From Fimbriimonas ginsengisoli (GTDB lineage Bacteria; Armatimonadota; Fimbriimonadia; Fimbriimonadales; Fimbriimonadaceae): DNA of 64,000 bases. Below are positions 44,163 to 51,811 of this stretch, piece after piece (within the stretch, counting starts at the first letter, position 1; every line of letters begins with the position of its first letter). The DNA lies in contig JACOSL010000059.1 of NCBI GenBank assembly GCA_016179045.1, forward strand, positions 24,289-88,288. The letters run 5' to 3'. The translations under genes and the position numbers were made by a program. The notes below the pieces were generated by a model. That model was given only the letters and a program-made list of their open reading frames with translations. It was not told the DNA's origin and did not search any database.

Positions 44163-44891
44163 TTATGCGGGGGGCAAAGAGTATGCGCCGGGCTTGATGG
44201 CATCCAGCCAGCCCTCGATAATCTCGATATGCAGGCGGGTGAGGGCGTCGGGATCGGCGGGAGGCGTCAGGCCGCGCCCCGCGCAATGCTCGCCCACCAC
44301 CGAATCGACGTCGAGCCAATTGCCATCCGGCAGCCCGGCGGCGTCCAACTCGCCCTTCTCCACCAGTTCGGACACGTCGGCAAGGCGAGTGAACAGCTCC
44401 ACATAGCGCTCCGCCGCCTCGAAATACGGCTCCACGCCCTGGCCCTTGAGAAAGTCGCCGACGGTACCAGCCGAGCCGTACACGCCGAGCGAGCCCGGCT
44501 CGGGGTCGACGCGGGCGAACGCCTCGACCCCAGGTCCGGCGCTCCAGCGCCCAAGCGGGTACACGCGGCACGCGGTGGGCCTATCTGAGTGGACGCTGCA
44601 GCCTTCCTCGCCGAGAAAAACGCACGCCCCGCCTTCCTCGGGAGGATGAAACCGAAGGAACGTGCCCTCTCCGCCAAGAGTCGATTGCTCGATAAACTCG
44701 CCCGTGCTCACACCAAGACGGTGGGCGAGGCGAACCACCTCATATGGATTGAGGGGGATGGCCTTGTTATGGCAGCACCTCTTGCAGCGGTTGCAGACGT
44801 AGCTGAAGTCATCGCTACGCTGCAGATCGAATTGCCGCGTCGCCGGTATCCCTGCGAATTCAACGTTCGAGCCGGAGGACGCCTCCGACAA
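44163..44891 (-). CDS. YkgJ-type cysteine-cluster protein
   Basis: 242-aa protein of the YkgJ/zinc- or Fe-S-binding cysteine-cluster family. The cluster CNRCKRCCHNKAI is near residues 33-44, followed by ACVFLGEEGCSVHSDRPTACRVYPLG, which supplies further cysteines as in the family. The start is TTG at 44891, 1 nt after the stop of the upstream Tat-signal gene, so the two are coupled. The function of the family is unknown; the C-terminal third is acidic and helical. Confidence 0.83.
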   Translation of the reverse strand: MSEASSGSNVEFAGIPATRQFDLQRSDDFSYVCNRCKRCCHNKAIPLNPYEVVRLAHRLGVSTGEFIEQSTLGGEGTFLRFHPPEEGGACVFLGEEGCSVHSDRPTACRVYPLGRWSAGPGVEAFARVDPEPGSLGVYGSAGTVGDFLKGQGVEPYFEAAERYVELFTRLADVSELVEKGELDAAGLPDGNWLDVDSVVGEHCAGRGLTPPADPDALTRLHIEIIEGWLDAIKPGAYSLPPA

Positions 44892-44892
44892 C

Positions 44893-45330
44893 CTAGCCGC
44901 CCGGCCGTGGAGGCAGCGGGACGAGCTTGTCTTGCAAATATCCGCGGTTCAGCCCGATCAAGATGCCTTGATTCAGCTTGACATCCGCAGAACCCCAGAT
45001 TAGTTGGCCCTTCACCTGCTTGGCATCCCACTTGACGAGCTTGATTTGCACGTTCGAGCGCGGGTCCGTGATCAGGAGCTTCATCATCTCTGGAGGCAGC
45101 TTGAGCGCGAACCGCGCTGGGCCGCGCCGCATCTTTAAGGTCAGCGCGCTGTGCACCAGGAACTCGCACTCATACTCGCCGTACGCCAGCTTTTGAGTCA
45201 GGCTGCCGCCCATCTCTTCCTGCTGTCCTGCGAACACGCTCCGCGTAACCAGAAGCCCCGTGCCCAACGCGGCGACCGCCTTGAACAGCCCAAGCGCCTC
45301 GCGCCTCGAAATCGATTCTTGCTTATCCAT
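44893..45330 (-). CDS. Small exported protein with Tat-like signal, unknown
   Basis: 145-aa protein. The N-terminus SRREALGLFKAVAALGTGLL has twin arginines before a hydrophobic stretch, resembling a Tat signal. The mature part has no cysteine cluster but ends with GILIGLNRGYLQDKLVPLPP, and it is rich in Lys and aliphatic residues. I recognise no family. A ribosome site GAGAGGGAAGGG precedes the ATG and TACAAT lies about 27 nt upstream, so this mRNA has a leader. It is coupled to the YkgJ gene behind it. Confidence 0.65.
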   Translation of the reverse strand: MDKQESISRREALGLFKAVAALGTGLLVTRSVFAGQQEEMGGSLTQKLAYGEYECEFLVHSALTLKMRRGPARFALKLPPEMMKLLITDPRSNVQIKLVKWDAKQVKGQLIWGSADVKLNQGILIGLNRGYLQDKLVPLPPRPGG

Positions 45331-45471
45331 CCCTTCCCTCTCTTGCCGCCCATTGTATCACGAGCGCTTCTTGGGTGCAAGACGCGCAGCCGCGTCGGCG
45401 GTTTTGGCGAACTCATTCTCGGTAGGACTATGCCCAGGCGCGGGTTGGCGTCAGGCTACTATAGGGCCGTG

Positions 45472-46386
45472 ATGCACCCTCGACACCCCCTTGCCAAGGC
45501 TGCCGCCCTTGTTGGCGCATGTGCCATCCCCCTGATTGGGCTAACAGCCCGCTTGGGTCCGGACCCCAACGCCTATCGGGCGGAAATGGCGAAATGGCGC
45601 GCCGAGCAAGAGGCCGACCTTAAGAAGGAGAACGGCTGGCTGAGCGTGGCGGGGCTGTTCTGGCTGGCGGAAGGCGATAACACGGTTGGCTCCGGCGCTT
45701 CGTGCAAGATTCGGCTGCCCGGCTCGGCTCCCGCAGACGTGGGCGTGTTGAGCCGGAACGGCGAGCATGTTAGGCTGAGGGTCGCAGCTGGCGTTGCAGT
45801 GACTGTCGGCGGCAAGCCCGTCACCGATCAGGAGCTGAAGACGGACGCGAAAGGCTCGCCCGACCGGGTGAAGGTCGGCGATCTCACCTTCACCATCATC
45901 CAGCGTGGCGCCCGCATCGGGGTGCGGCTGTTCGATCCTAACTCCAAGGCCCGGCGCGGGTTCACCGGCCTGCACTGGTTCCCGGTCGATCCCGCTCTCC
46001 GGATCAAGGCCGCGTTCAACGCCTACGCCAAGCCTAAGATGATCCCGATCACGAATGTGCTCGGCGACGTGCGCATGGCGCCCAGCCCCGGCTACGTGGA
46101 GTTCAAGGTCGGGGGCAGGAAGATGCGCCTGATCGCGGAGACCACTGATACGGGCCTGTTCTTCAACTTCCAGGACCGGACGAGCGGGAAGACCACCTAT
46201 CCGGCCGGGCGCTTCCTTGATGCGCCGAAGCCCTCGGGCGGGTTCGTGGCGATCGATTTCAACCAAGCCACCAACCCGCCGTGCGCATTTACCTCGTTCG
46301 CCACCTGCCCCCTGCCCCCGGCGGGGAACCGGCTTGGGGTCGCGATCCGGGCGGGGGAGTTGAACTACCATTTGGCATCCGGCTGA
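45472..46386 (+). CDS. DUF1684 family exported protein
   Basis: 304-aa protein matching the DUF1684 family: YRAEMAKWRAEQEADLKKENGWLSVAGLFWLAEGDNTVGS at the start of the mature protein, FTGLHWFPVDPALRIKA in the middle and FNQATNPPCAFTSFATCPLPPAGNRL near the end, with a conserved Cys pair. The N-terminus (MHPRHPLAKAAALVGACAIPLIG) looks like a signal peptide. The function is unknown. A -10-like TACTAT lies nine bases before the ATG. Confidence 0.86.
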   Translation: MHPRHPLAKAAALVGACAIPLIGLTARLGPDPNAYRAEMAKWRAEQEADLKKENGWLSVAGLFWLAEGDNTVGSGASCKIRLPGSAPADVGVLSRNGEHVRLRVAAGVAVTVGGKPVTDQELKTDAKGSPDRVKVGDLTFTIIQRGARIGVRLFDPNSKARRGFTGLHWFPVDPALRIKAAFNAYAKPKMIPITNVLGDVRMAPSPGYVEFKVGGRKMRLIAETTDTGLFFNFQDRTSGKTTYPAGRFLDAPKPSGGFVAIDFNQATNPPCAFTSFATCPLPPAGNRLGVAIRAGELNYHLASG

Positions 46387-46407
46387 CCGGCGCGCCGCTA
46401 CCGGAGA

Positions 46408-46413
46408 CATAAT
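46408..46413 (+). promoter_or_regulatory. -10 element of the ion-channel gene
   Basis: CATAAT, 8 nt before the GTG at 46422. Confidence 0.55.
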
Positions 46414-46421
46414 CACCCGAC

Positions 46422-47531
46422 GTGGGTGCTGCACTCGTCCTCTTCGGAATCCTGTTGGTGCTCGTCATGGCCTGGGAGGCCTTCGAGACGGTCGTTCTGC
46501 CCCGGACGGTGTCGCGCCGCTTTGGGGTGACGACGCTGTATTTCGCGGGCGTGTGGCAGGTCACCAGCCTGATGAACCGGCTCCTCGGGAAGCGCCCGGT
46601 GGCTCGCGAGGCCCTCATGGCGGTCGCCGGGCCGCTGAGCTTGATCCTGCTGATGGTGGTCTGGTCGGCCGGGATCATGCTCGGATTCGCTCTCATCCAG
46701 TTCGGGCTCGGAACCCCGATGAGCGGCGGAGTGCACGACCTTGGCATTTACCTCTATGTCAGCGCCGCGACTTTCTTCACCCTAGGCTATGGCGACATCG
46801 TCGCCTTAAGCGGGGCGGGGCGAACCATCTCGATGATCGAGGCGGGCGTCGGCTTTGGCATGCTTGCGCTCGTGATCAGCTACATTCCCGTGCTGTACCA
46901 AGCCTTCTCCGCCCGCGAGCGCATGTCCCTGCTGCTCGATGCGCGCGCCGGCTCGCCTCCGGTGGCGGACGAACTGCTTGCAACCTATGGCGACGACTTG
47001 GACGGGCTTCGGGCGCTCTTCGCCGAGTTCGAGCGATGGGGCAGCACCCTCCTCGAGACGTATCTGAGCTATCCCGTGCTGACTATGTATCGCTCCCAGC
47101 ACGAGCAACTCTCGTGGATCGCCTCCCTGACCTGCATCTGCGATTCTTGCGCGCTGGTCCAGGTCGCCTACCTCGAGGATTCGGAGCGGATGAAGAACCT
47201 CCAGCGGCAGGCCAGGCTAACCTACGCGATGCTGAGACATCTGGTTGTGGACGTGGCCTACATCGCCGCGAAGGGGCCGATCAACCCGCCCCAGCCCCGA
47301 ATGAACGCCGAGCGGCGCAAGAAGCTGGTCGACGATCTGAGAGCCGCGGGGGCGCCGGTGTGCACCACTGACGAATCCTGGAACCGCCTGGACGAACTCC
47401 GCGGGAACTATGAGCCTTACGTGTACGGGCTCGCGCAAGGGCTGTTCCTCGAGATGCCGCCCTGGACGCGCACTTTGGACCAGCGGGCGAGCTGGGAGAC
47501 GACCGCCTGGGACAAGGAGAAGCATTTCTGA
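46422..47531 (+). CDS. Two-helix potassium-channel-like protein
   Basis: 369-aa membrane protein. An N-terminal helix precedes two helices around a pore loop with the selectivity filter FFTLGYGD (about 124-131), followed by a long cytoplasmic helical region (about 165-369). It resembles 2TM K+ channels, but the C-terminal region has no recognisable RCK/TrkA domain and the filter TLGYGD is one variant of TVGYGD. The start is GTG at 46422. It may be a gated K+ or non-selective cation channel. Confidence 0.8.
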   Translation: MGAALVLFGILLVLVMAWEAFETVVLPRTVSRRFGVTTLYFAGVWQVTSLMNRLLGKRPVAREALMAVAGPLSLILLMVVWSAGIMLGFALIQFGLGTPMSGGVHDLGIYLYVSAATFFTLGYGDIVALSGAGRTISMIEAGVGFGMLALVISYIPVLYQAFSARERMSLLLDARAGSPPVADELLATYGDDLDGLRALFAEFERWGSTLLETYLSYPVLTMYRSQHEQLSWIASLTCICDSCALVQVAYLEDSERMKNLQRQARLTYAMLRHLVVDVAYIAAKGPINPPQPRMNAERRKKLVDDLRAAGAPVCTTDESWNRLDELRGNYEPYVYGLAQGLFLEMPPWTRTLDQRASWETTAWDKEKHF

Positions 47532-47685
47532 GCGCCTTGGACGTGCTGACCGAAATGTGACTCCTTTCGGCCTCGTGAGCCGGACGTCATCGCTACCGAT
47601 GTGCCAACATTTTGATGCCTTCAAGGACGGTGCAAGGGTTTATGCAAGCAGCCTTGCTGAAGCCGGGCGTTAGGCAGGTGGCCAA

Positions 47686-48852
47686 ATGAGTCGGGTCAGA
47701 GTGTTGGTCGGGACCAAGAAAGGAGCGTTCGTGTGCACTGCGGACGGCAAGCGAAAGGACTGGAGGATCGAAGGACCCCATTTTGGGGGATGGGAGATTT
47801 ACCACGTCAAGGGTTCGCCGGTCGACCCCGACCGCATCTTCGCCTCGCAAACCAGCGGGTGGTTCGGCCAGATCATTCAAAGATCTGATGACGGCGGCAA
47901 GACCTGGACCCCTCCAGGAAGTTCTCCCGACGAGTTGAAGTCGCCGGAAGGCTGGCCACAGGGAGAGAGCAACAAGTTTGTGTATGAAGGCGTCGCCGGC
48001 ACCCACCGCTGGTACGATGGCACGCCCCACCCGTGGGAGTTCAAGCGCGTTTGGCATCTGGAACCCTCGCTTCGCGAACCGGACACAGTGTTCGCTGGTG
48101 TGGAGGACGCCGCACTATTCAAGAGCATGGATGGAGGCAAGACCTGGTCGGAACTTTTCGGCCTTCGCCAACACACAACAGGGAAAGATTGGCAGCCCGG
48201 CGCCGGAGGAATGTGCCTTCACACCATCCTAATCGACCCTTCGCGCATGGACCGAATGTGGGTGGCGATTTCTGCTGCGGGCTGCTTCCGCACCGATGAC
48301 GGAGGCAAGACCTGGAAAACCGCGAATAAGGGATTGACTTCGAACTTTATGCCCAACCCGGAGGCCGAAGTGGGGCACTGCGTGCACCGTATCGCGCTGC
48401 ACCCGTCAAGGCCGAGCACGCTCTTCATGCAGAAACACTGGGACGTGATGCGGAGCGACGATGCGGGCGATTCCTGGCGAGAGGTCAGCGGCAATCTCCC
48501 CAGCGACTTCGGCTTCCCGATCGACGTGCATGCTCATGAGCCGGAGACGGTCTACGTGGTACCGATCAAGAGCGACTCCGAGCACTACGTGCCGGATGGC
48601 AAGCTGCGGGTTTACCGAAGCCGCCAAGGCGGCGACGAGTGGGAGGCGCTGACCGACGGCCTCCCGCAGCAAAACTGCTTCGCCAACGTGCTGAGAGACG
48701 CGATGGCGGTGGATTCGCTGGACGACTGCGGTATCTACTTTGGGACCACGGGCGGCCAAGTCTACGTATCTCCTGATGGAGGCGACCATTGGCGAGCCAT
48801 TGGAGAGCACTTCCCGTCCGTCCTATCGGTTGAAGTCCAAACCCTGCGTTGA
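47686..48852 (+). CDS. BNR/sialidase-type beta-propeller protein
   Basis: 388-aa soluble protein without a signal. Asp-box repeats are seen several times as S/T-DDGGKTW (for example near residues 67 and 206), plus DDAGDSW and PDGGDHW. This is the six-bladed sialidase-like fold used by exo-sialidases and by proteins of the Ycf48/sortilin type. Catalytic sialidase residues are not evident. It precedes the ubiquitin-like gene by 10 nt. The ATG follows an AGGTGG ribosome site, so the mRNA has a leader. Confidence 0.82.
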   Translation: MSRVRVLVGTKKGAFVCTADGKRKDWRIEGPHFGGWEIYHVKGSPVDPDRIFASQTSGWFGQIIQRSDDGGKTWTPPGSSPDELKSPEGWPQGESNKFVYEGVAGTHRWYDGTPHPWEFKRVWHLEPSLREPDTVFAGVEDAALFKSMDGGKTWSELFGLRQHTTGKDWQPGAGGMCLHTILIDPSRMDRMWVAISAAGCFRTDDGGKTWKTANKGLTSNFMPNPEAEVGHCVHRIALHPSRPSTLFMQKHWDVMRSDDAGDSWREVSGNLPSDFGFPIDVHAHEPETVYVVPIKSDSEHYVPDGKLRVYRSRQGGDEWEALTDGLPQQNCFANVLRDAMAVDSLDDCGIYFGTTGGQVYVSPDGGDHWRAIGEHFPSVLSVEVQTLR

Positions 48853-48862
48853 GGAGCCCTTC

Positions 48863-49159
48863 ATGGTGCGAGTCGTCCTTCCCCATCATTTGCGCAGCCT
48901 GGCCCAAGTTGGGCAGGAGGTTTCGCTGCAGGTGGCTGGACCTGTGAGCGTGGCCTCGGTCATTGGTGCCCTTGAAGCGACGTACCCGGTGCTTAAGGGG
49001 ACTATTCGGGAGCACGGCACGCTCAAGCGAAGGGCATTCTTGCGCTTCTTTGCTTGCGGCGAGGACGTCTCGTTGGAGCCCGCCGACAACCCTCTGCCGG
49101 ACAGCATCGCGAACGGCAACGAGCCACTGCTTGTGATCGGTGCGATCGCGGGCGGCTAG
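48863..49159 (+). CDS. Ubiquitin-like MoaD/ThiS-family protein
   Basis: 98-aa protein ending IGAIAGG, the C-terminal Gly-Gly of the MoaD/ThiS sulfur carriers. The fold order [55 protein letters not shown] is that of a beta-grasp domain. It is a second copy beside moaD at 31160 and differs from it strongly. It lies 10 nt after the BNR propeller gene, behind GAGGAG, and faces an E1-like MoeB-rhodanese gene 26 nt beyond its stop. A sulfur-carrier role is likely; the acceptor is not known. Confidence 0.83.
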   Translation: MVRVVLPHHLRSLAQVGQEVSLQVAGPVSVASVIGALEATYPVLKGTIREHGTLKRRAFLRFFACGEDVSLEPADNPLPDSIANGNEPLLVIGAIAGG

Positions 49160-49185
49160 GACAAGTCTGCGTTCGACAGGAAGAG

Positions 49186-50322
49186 TCAGCGTTCCACGTC
49201 GCCGTCTTGCTTCATCCAGCCAAGGATGCCGCCCTTCAGGTTTCTTACGTGCTCAAAGCCGCCCCGACGAAGGATGTTACATGCGGATGCGCTTCGCACG
49301 CCGACCTCGCAGTGAACAACGATCATCTTCGACGGGTCTAACTCGACCGAGCGGGCGCGAACTTGCGCAAGGGGCATCAAAGTAGACCCTGGTATGCGGT
49401 AGGCCTCATATTCATCGGGCTCGCGCACGTCGATCAGAGTGAATGGCACTTGCTCTCGGATCATCGCCAAGAGCTCCGCTGGCTCGAGTTCGCCTTGGGC
49501 CGGCTCCGTGTCCCTCGTTGGCAGCCCGCAAAGCTGGTCGTAATCGGCCAGTTCCTTAATCGCCGGGCGATCACCACAGGCCGGGCATTCCGGATCGCGT
49601 TTGATGCGGGTTTCCCGAAAGAACATTCCCAGCGCGTCGTATAGCAGGAGCCTGCCGATCAGCGGCTCGCCGACTCCCAAAATCAGCTTCACGGTTTCCG
49701 TGGCTTGAATCAAACCGATCAAGCCTGGGAGCACGCCCAACACGCCGGCCTCGGCACAGCTGGGGACCAGGCCGGGCGGAGGCGGCTCCGGGAACAAGCA
49801 TCGGTAGCATGGACCACCGGGCGCGCAGAAGACGCTGGCCTGGCCCTCGAACCGGAAAATGGAGCCATAGACGTTGATCTTCCCCAGCAGAACGCAGGCG
49901 TCGTTCACGAGGTAGCGCGTGGGAAAATTGTCCGTGCCGTCCACCACGTAATCGTAATTCTCGAGGATATCGAGCGCGTTCTTGCTCGAAAGGAATGCCT
50001 CGTGCTTGATCACGTGCACATTTGGATTCACGGCCTGGATGGACTCGGCGGCCGAATCCAACTTGTTGCGGCCCACATCCGGCGTGCCGTGAATCACCTG
50101 TCTGTGCAGGTTGGTGAGATCGACAGCGTCGAAATCCACGATGCCAAGGTGGCCGACACCGGAGGCAGCGAGGTACAAGGCAGCGGGCGAACCGAGCCCG
50201 CCGGCTCCGATCAGCAGCACCTTGGCCGCCTTGAGCCTTTTCTGGCCGGCCATGCCGATTTCGGGCACGATGAGATGCCTGCTGTAGCGCAGCAGTTCCT
50301 CGGTCTTAAGCTCGGGCTCCAT
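49186..50322 (-). CDS. MoeB-rhodanese type sulfur-carrier adenylyltransferase
   Basis: 378-aa E1-like enzyme with a C-terminal rhodanese. The ATP-binding GAGGLGSPAALYLAASGVG, the DxxDxVxLxNLxRQ stretch, the CYRC and CPAC zinc pairs, the PSCAEAGVLGVLPGL region and the rhodanese active site HCEVGVRSA are all visible. It adenylates the C-terminal glycine of MoaD/ThiS-like carriers and passes sulfur to it. Start ATG 50322 is chosen because conserved residues begin there; TACACT lies nine bases upstream. It is convergent with the ubiquitin-like gene. Confidence 0.9.
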   Translation of the reverse strand: MEPELKTEELLRYSRHLIVPEIGMAGQKRLKAAKVLLIGAGGLGSPAALYLAASGVGHLGIVDFDAVDLTNLHRQVIHGTPDVGRNKLDSAAESIQAVNPNVHVIKHEAFLSSKNALDILENYDYVVDGTDNFPTRYLVNDACVLLGKINVYGSIFRFEGQASVFCAPGGPCYRCLFPEPPPPGLVPSCAEAGVLGVLPGLIGLIQATETVKLILGVGEPLIGRLLLYDALGMFFRETRIKRDPECPACGDRPAIKELADYDQLCGLPTRDTEPAQGELEPAELLAMIREQVPFTLIDVREPDEYEAYRIPGSTLMPLAQVRARSVELDPSKMIVVHCEVGVRSASACNILRRGGFEHVRNLKGGILGWMKQDGDVER

Positions 50323-50378
50323 TCCTAATACAGTGTACGGAAAGGGAACGGAGGTCTGGTTGCGAACAAGGGAATTCG

Positions 50379-50443
50379 TGGTGGAGATTAGGGGGCTCGA
50401 ACCCCTTCCCGATGCTATCGGGACGCTCTCCCGCTGATGAGCC
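50379..50443 (-). pseudogene. tRNA-Ala-like fragment A (incomplete)
   Basis: The minus strand reads a D-arm, an anticodon arm with stem TCCCG/CGGGA and loop ATAGCAT, then a T-arm and 3' acceptor ending CCA that match tRNA-Ala(GGC) at 51603-51678 over about 28 nt. The variable loop and the 5' acceptor half are missing, so it cannot fold as tRNA. Confidence 0.7.
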
Positions 50444-50472
50444 ACTGGATGGTGGTGGACCGTATTGGACGC

Positions 50473-50503
50473 GTCTAGAACTCTGGAATGGGTCTAGAAC
50501 TCT
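50473..50503. repeat. Direct repeat GTCTAGAACTCT x2
   Basis: The 12-mer occurs at 50473-50484 and 50492-50503, in the otherwise geneless 50323-50638 spacer between moeB and the DUF899 gene. Confidence 0.5.
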
Positions 50504-50638
50504 AAGAACAGGATTGCTCTGGGCGAGCATGGCTTTGCTTACCTTACTTTCGCTCAACGTCGTTGCGCGAACACGAGGGTTCTTCGCGTAACCTAAATCC
50601 GCCCTTATGCATCGAACAATTCTGAAGGAAGAACACCG

Positions 50639-51367
50639 ATGAGCCAAGACATCTGCATCGCCCACCCGCCGACTGCCAGCAAAGAGGAATGGCTGGCCGA
50701 ACGAACAAAACTTCTAGCAGAAGAAAAGGCCCTTACGAAGCAGTACGATCGCGTCAACGCCTTGAGACGCCGCCTGCCCATGGTGAAGGTTGAGAAGAAC
50801 TACCGCTTCGAAGGACCAACCGGCGAAAAGTCGCTGCTTGAGCTCTTTGAGGGCAGAACCCAGCTCATCGTTCACCATTTCATGTTCGATCCCCTTTGGG
50901 AAAAAGGATGCCCGAGCTGCACTTTCCACGCGAATGCCTTTGGCGACCTTTCGTTATTGGCGAGGTTGGACACGCATATGGTCAGAATCTCGCGCGCGCC
51001 TTTTGAACGGCTGGAAAGTTATAGACAGGAAAAGGGTTGGACCATGGCTTGGTACTCCTCAGGAAAAAGCGACTTCAATTACGACTTTGGTGTCACCCTT
51101 GATCCCGCCCGAGGTTTGTTGGAATACAACTATAAATCCGTGGATGACATCAAATCGGTGGGCGGCATCAAATCCTCCACCGAGCTGCCGGGCTTCAGTG
51201 TACTCTTTCGAGTCGGCGAGGAAGTCTTTCACACCTACTCAGCCTACGGCAGAGGCGTCGAACGACTCATGGATGGGCTCGGGCTTGCCGATATCACTCC
51301 CTATGGCAGACAAGAGGATTTTGAAGACTCGCCGGAGGGCTGGCCGCAGAACCCAACCTACGGTTAA
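50639..51367 (+). CDS. DUF899 thioredoxin-like protein, possibly acquired
   Basis: 242-aa cytoplasmic protein of the DUF899 family, a thioredoxin-like fold with the redox-like motif GCPSCTFHANAF. It begins by removing reads 'ASKEEWLAERTKLLAEEKALTKQYD' and ends with EGWPQNP. The function is unknown. The ATG follows GAAGGAAG. Its codon use is visibly less GC-rich at third positions than its neighbours, and it sits between two tRNA-Ala-like fragments, both signs of transfer. No integrase or transposase is adjacent. Confidence 0.83.
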   Translation: MSQDICIAHPPTASKEEWLAERTKLLAEEKALTKQYDRVNALRRRLPMVKVEKNYRFEGPTGEKSLLELFEGRTQLIVHHFMFDPLWEKGCPSCTFHANAFGDLSLLARLDTHMVRISRAPFERLESYRQEKGWTMAWYSSGKSDFNYDFGVTLDPARGLLEYNYKSVDDIKSVGGIKSSTELPGFSVLFRVGEEVFHTYSAYGRGVERLMDGLGLADITPYGRQEDFEDSPEGWPQNPTYG

Positions 51368-51537
51368 AATCGGGTTCAAGGGCTATTCAAATTGCGCAAC
51401 CAACTCTGAATTGGCTGAAGAGAGCCCTCGAAATCTTCGCGAAAGATCTCGAGAATCTTCCCGAGAGCGCCTTTGCCCGAACGATGGGCGGGCCAAGCCC
51501 AGAACGGTGGCGGACATCGTTTACGAGGCCCTTGGGG

Positions 51538-51599
51538 TGGTGGAGTCTAGTGGCTCGAACACCTGACCTTCCCGATGCTATCGGGACGCTCTCCCGCCA
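51538..51599 (-). pseudogene. tRNA-Ala-like fragment B (incomplete)
   Basis: The minus strand carries the same anticodon arm as fragment A (about 31 shared bases from the D-loop to the variable loop), a complete variable loop AGGTC, a slightly damaged T-arm and 3' CCA. The 5' acceptor and first half of the D-arm are missing. It directly abuts the intact tRNA-Ala. Confidence 0.68.
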
Positions 51600-51602
51600 A
51601 GT

Positions 51603-51678
51603 TGGTGGAGATTAGGGGGCTCGAACCCCTGACCTCTTCCATGCCATGGAAGCGCTCTCCCAGCTGAGCTAAATCCCC
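51603..51678 (-). tRNA. tRNA-Ala (anticodon GGC)
   Basis: 76-nt cloverleaf on the minus strand: acceptor GGGGATT/AATCTCC with one G-T type pair region, D-arm GCTC/GAGC, anticodon stem CTTCC/GGAAG around loop ATGGCAT (GGC), variable AGGTC, T-arm AGGGG TTCGAGC CCCCT, discriminator A and an encoded CCA. It decodes GCC and GCU alanine codons. Confidence 0.93.
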
Positions 51679-51692
51679 ACGAGGTCCGCTCT

Positions 51693-51722
51693 ATTAAACC
51701 GCTCAGACTGGCAGGGCGTCAA
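51693..51722 (-). promoter_or_regulatory. Promoter of tRNA-Ala
   Basis: Minus-strand TTGACG (51717-51722), 18-nt spacer and TTTAAT (51693-51698), 14 nt before the mature 5' end. This is one of the few places where a -35-like box is evident. Confidence 0.55.
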
Positions 51723-51811
51723 GTCGCAGGCTCGGCGGTCCTCGATCAGGCAGGATAGAAAGCCTCGGCACCAGGGGTAGGCCGAGGCATGGCCAACGGT
51801 CACAATGGGCC

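Noticed and set aside
50379..50443. Fragment A as a functional tRNA-Ala with AGC anticodon
   Set aside because: It lacks the 5' acceptor strand and the variable loop, so no cloverleaf can form.
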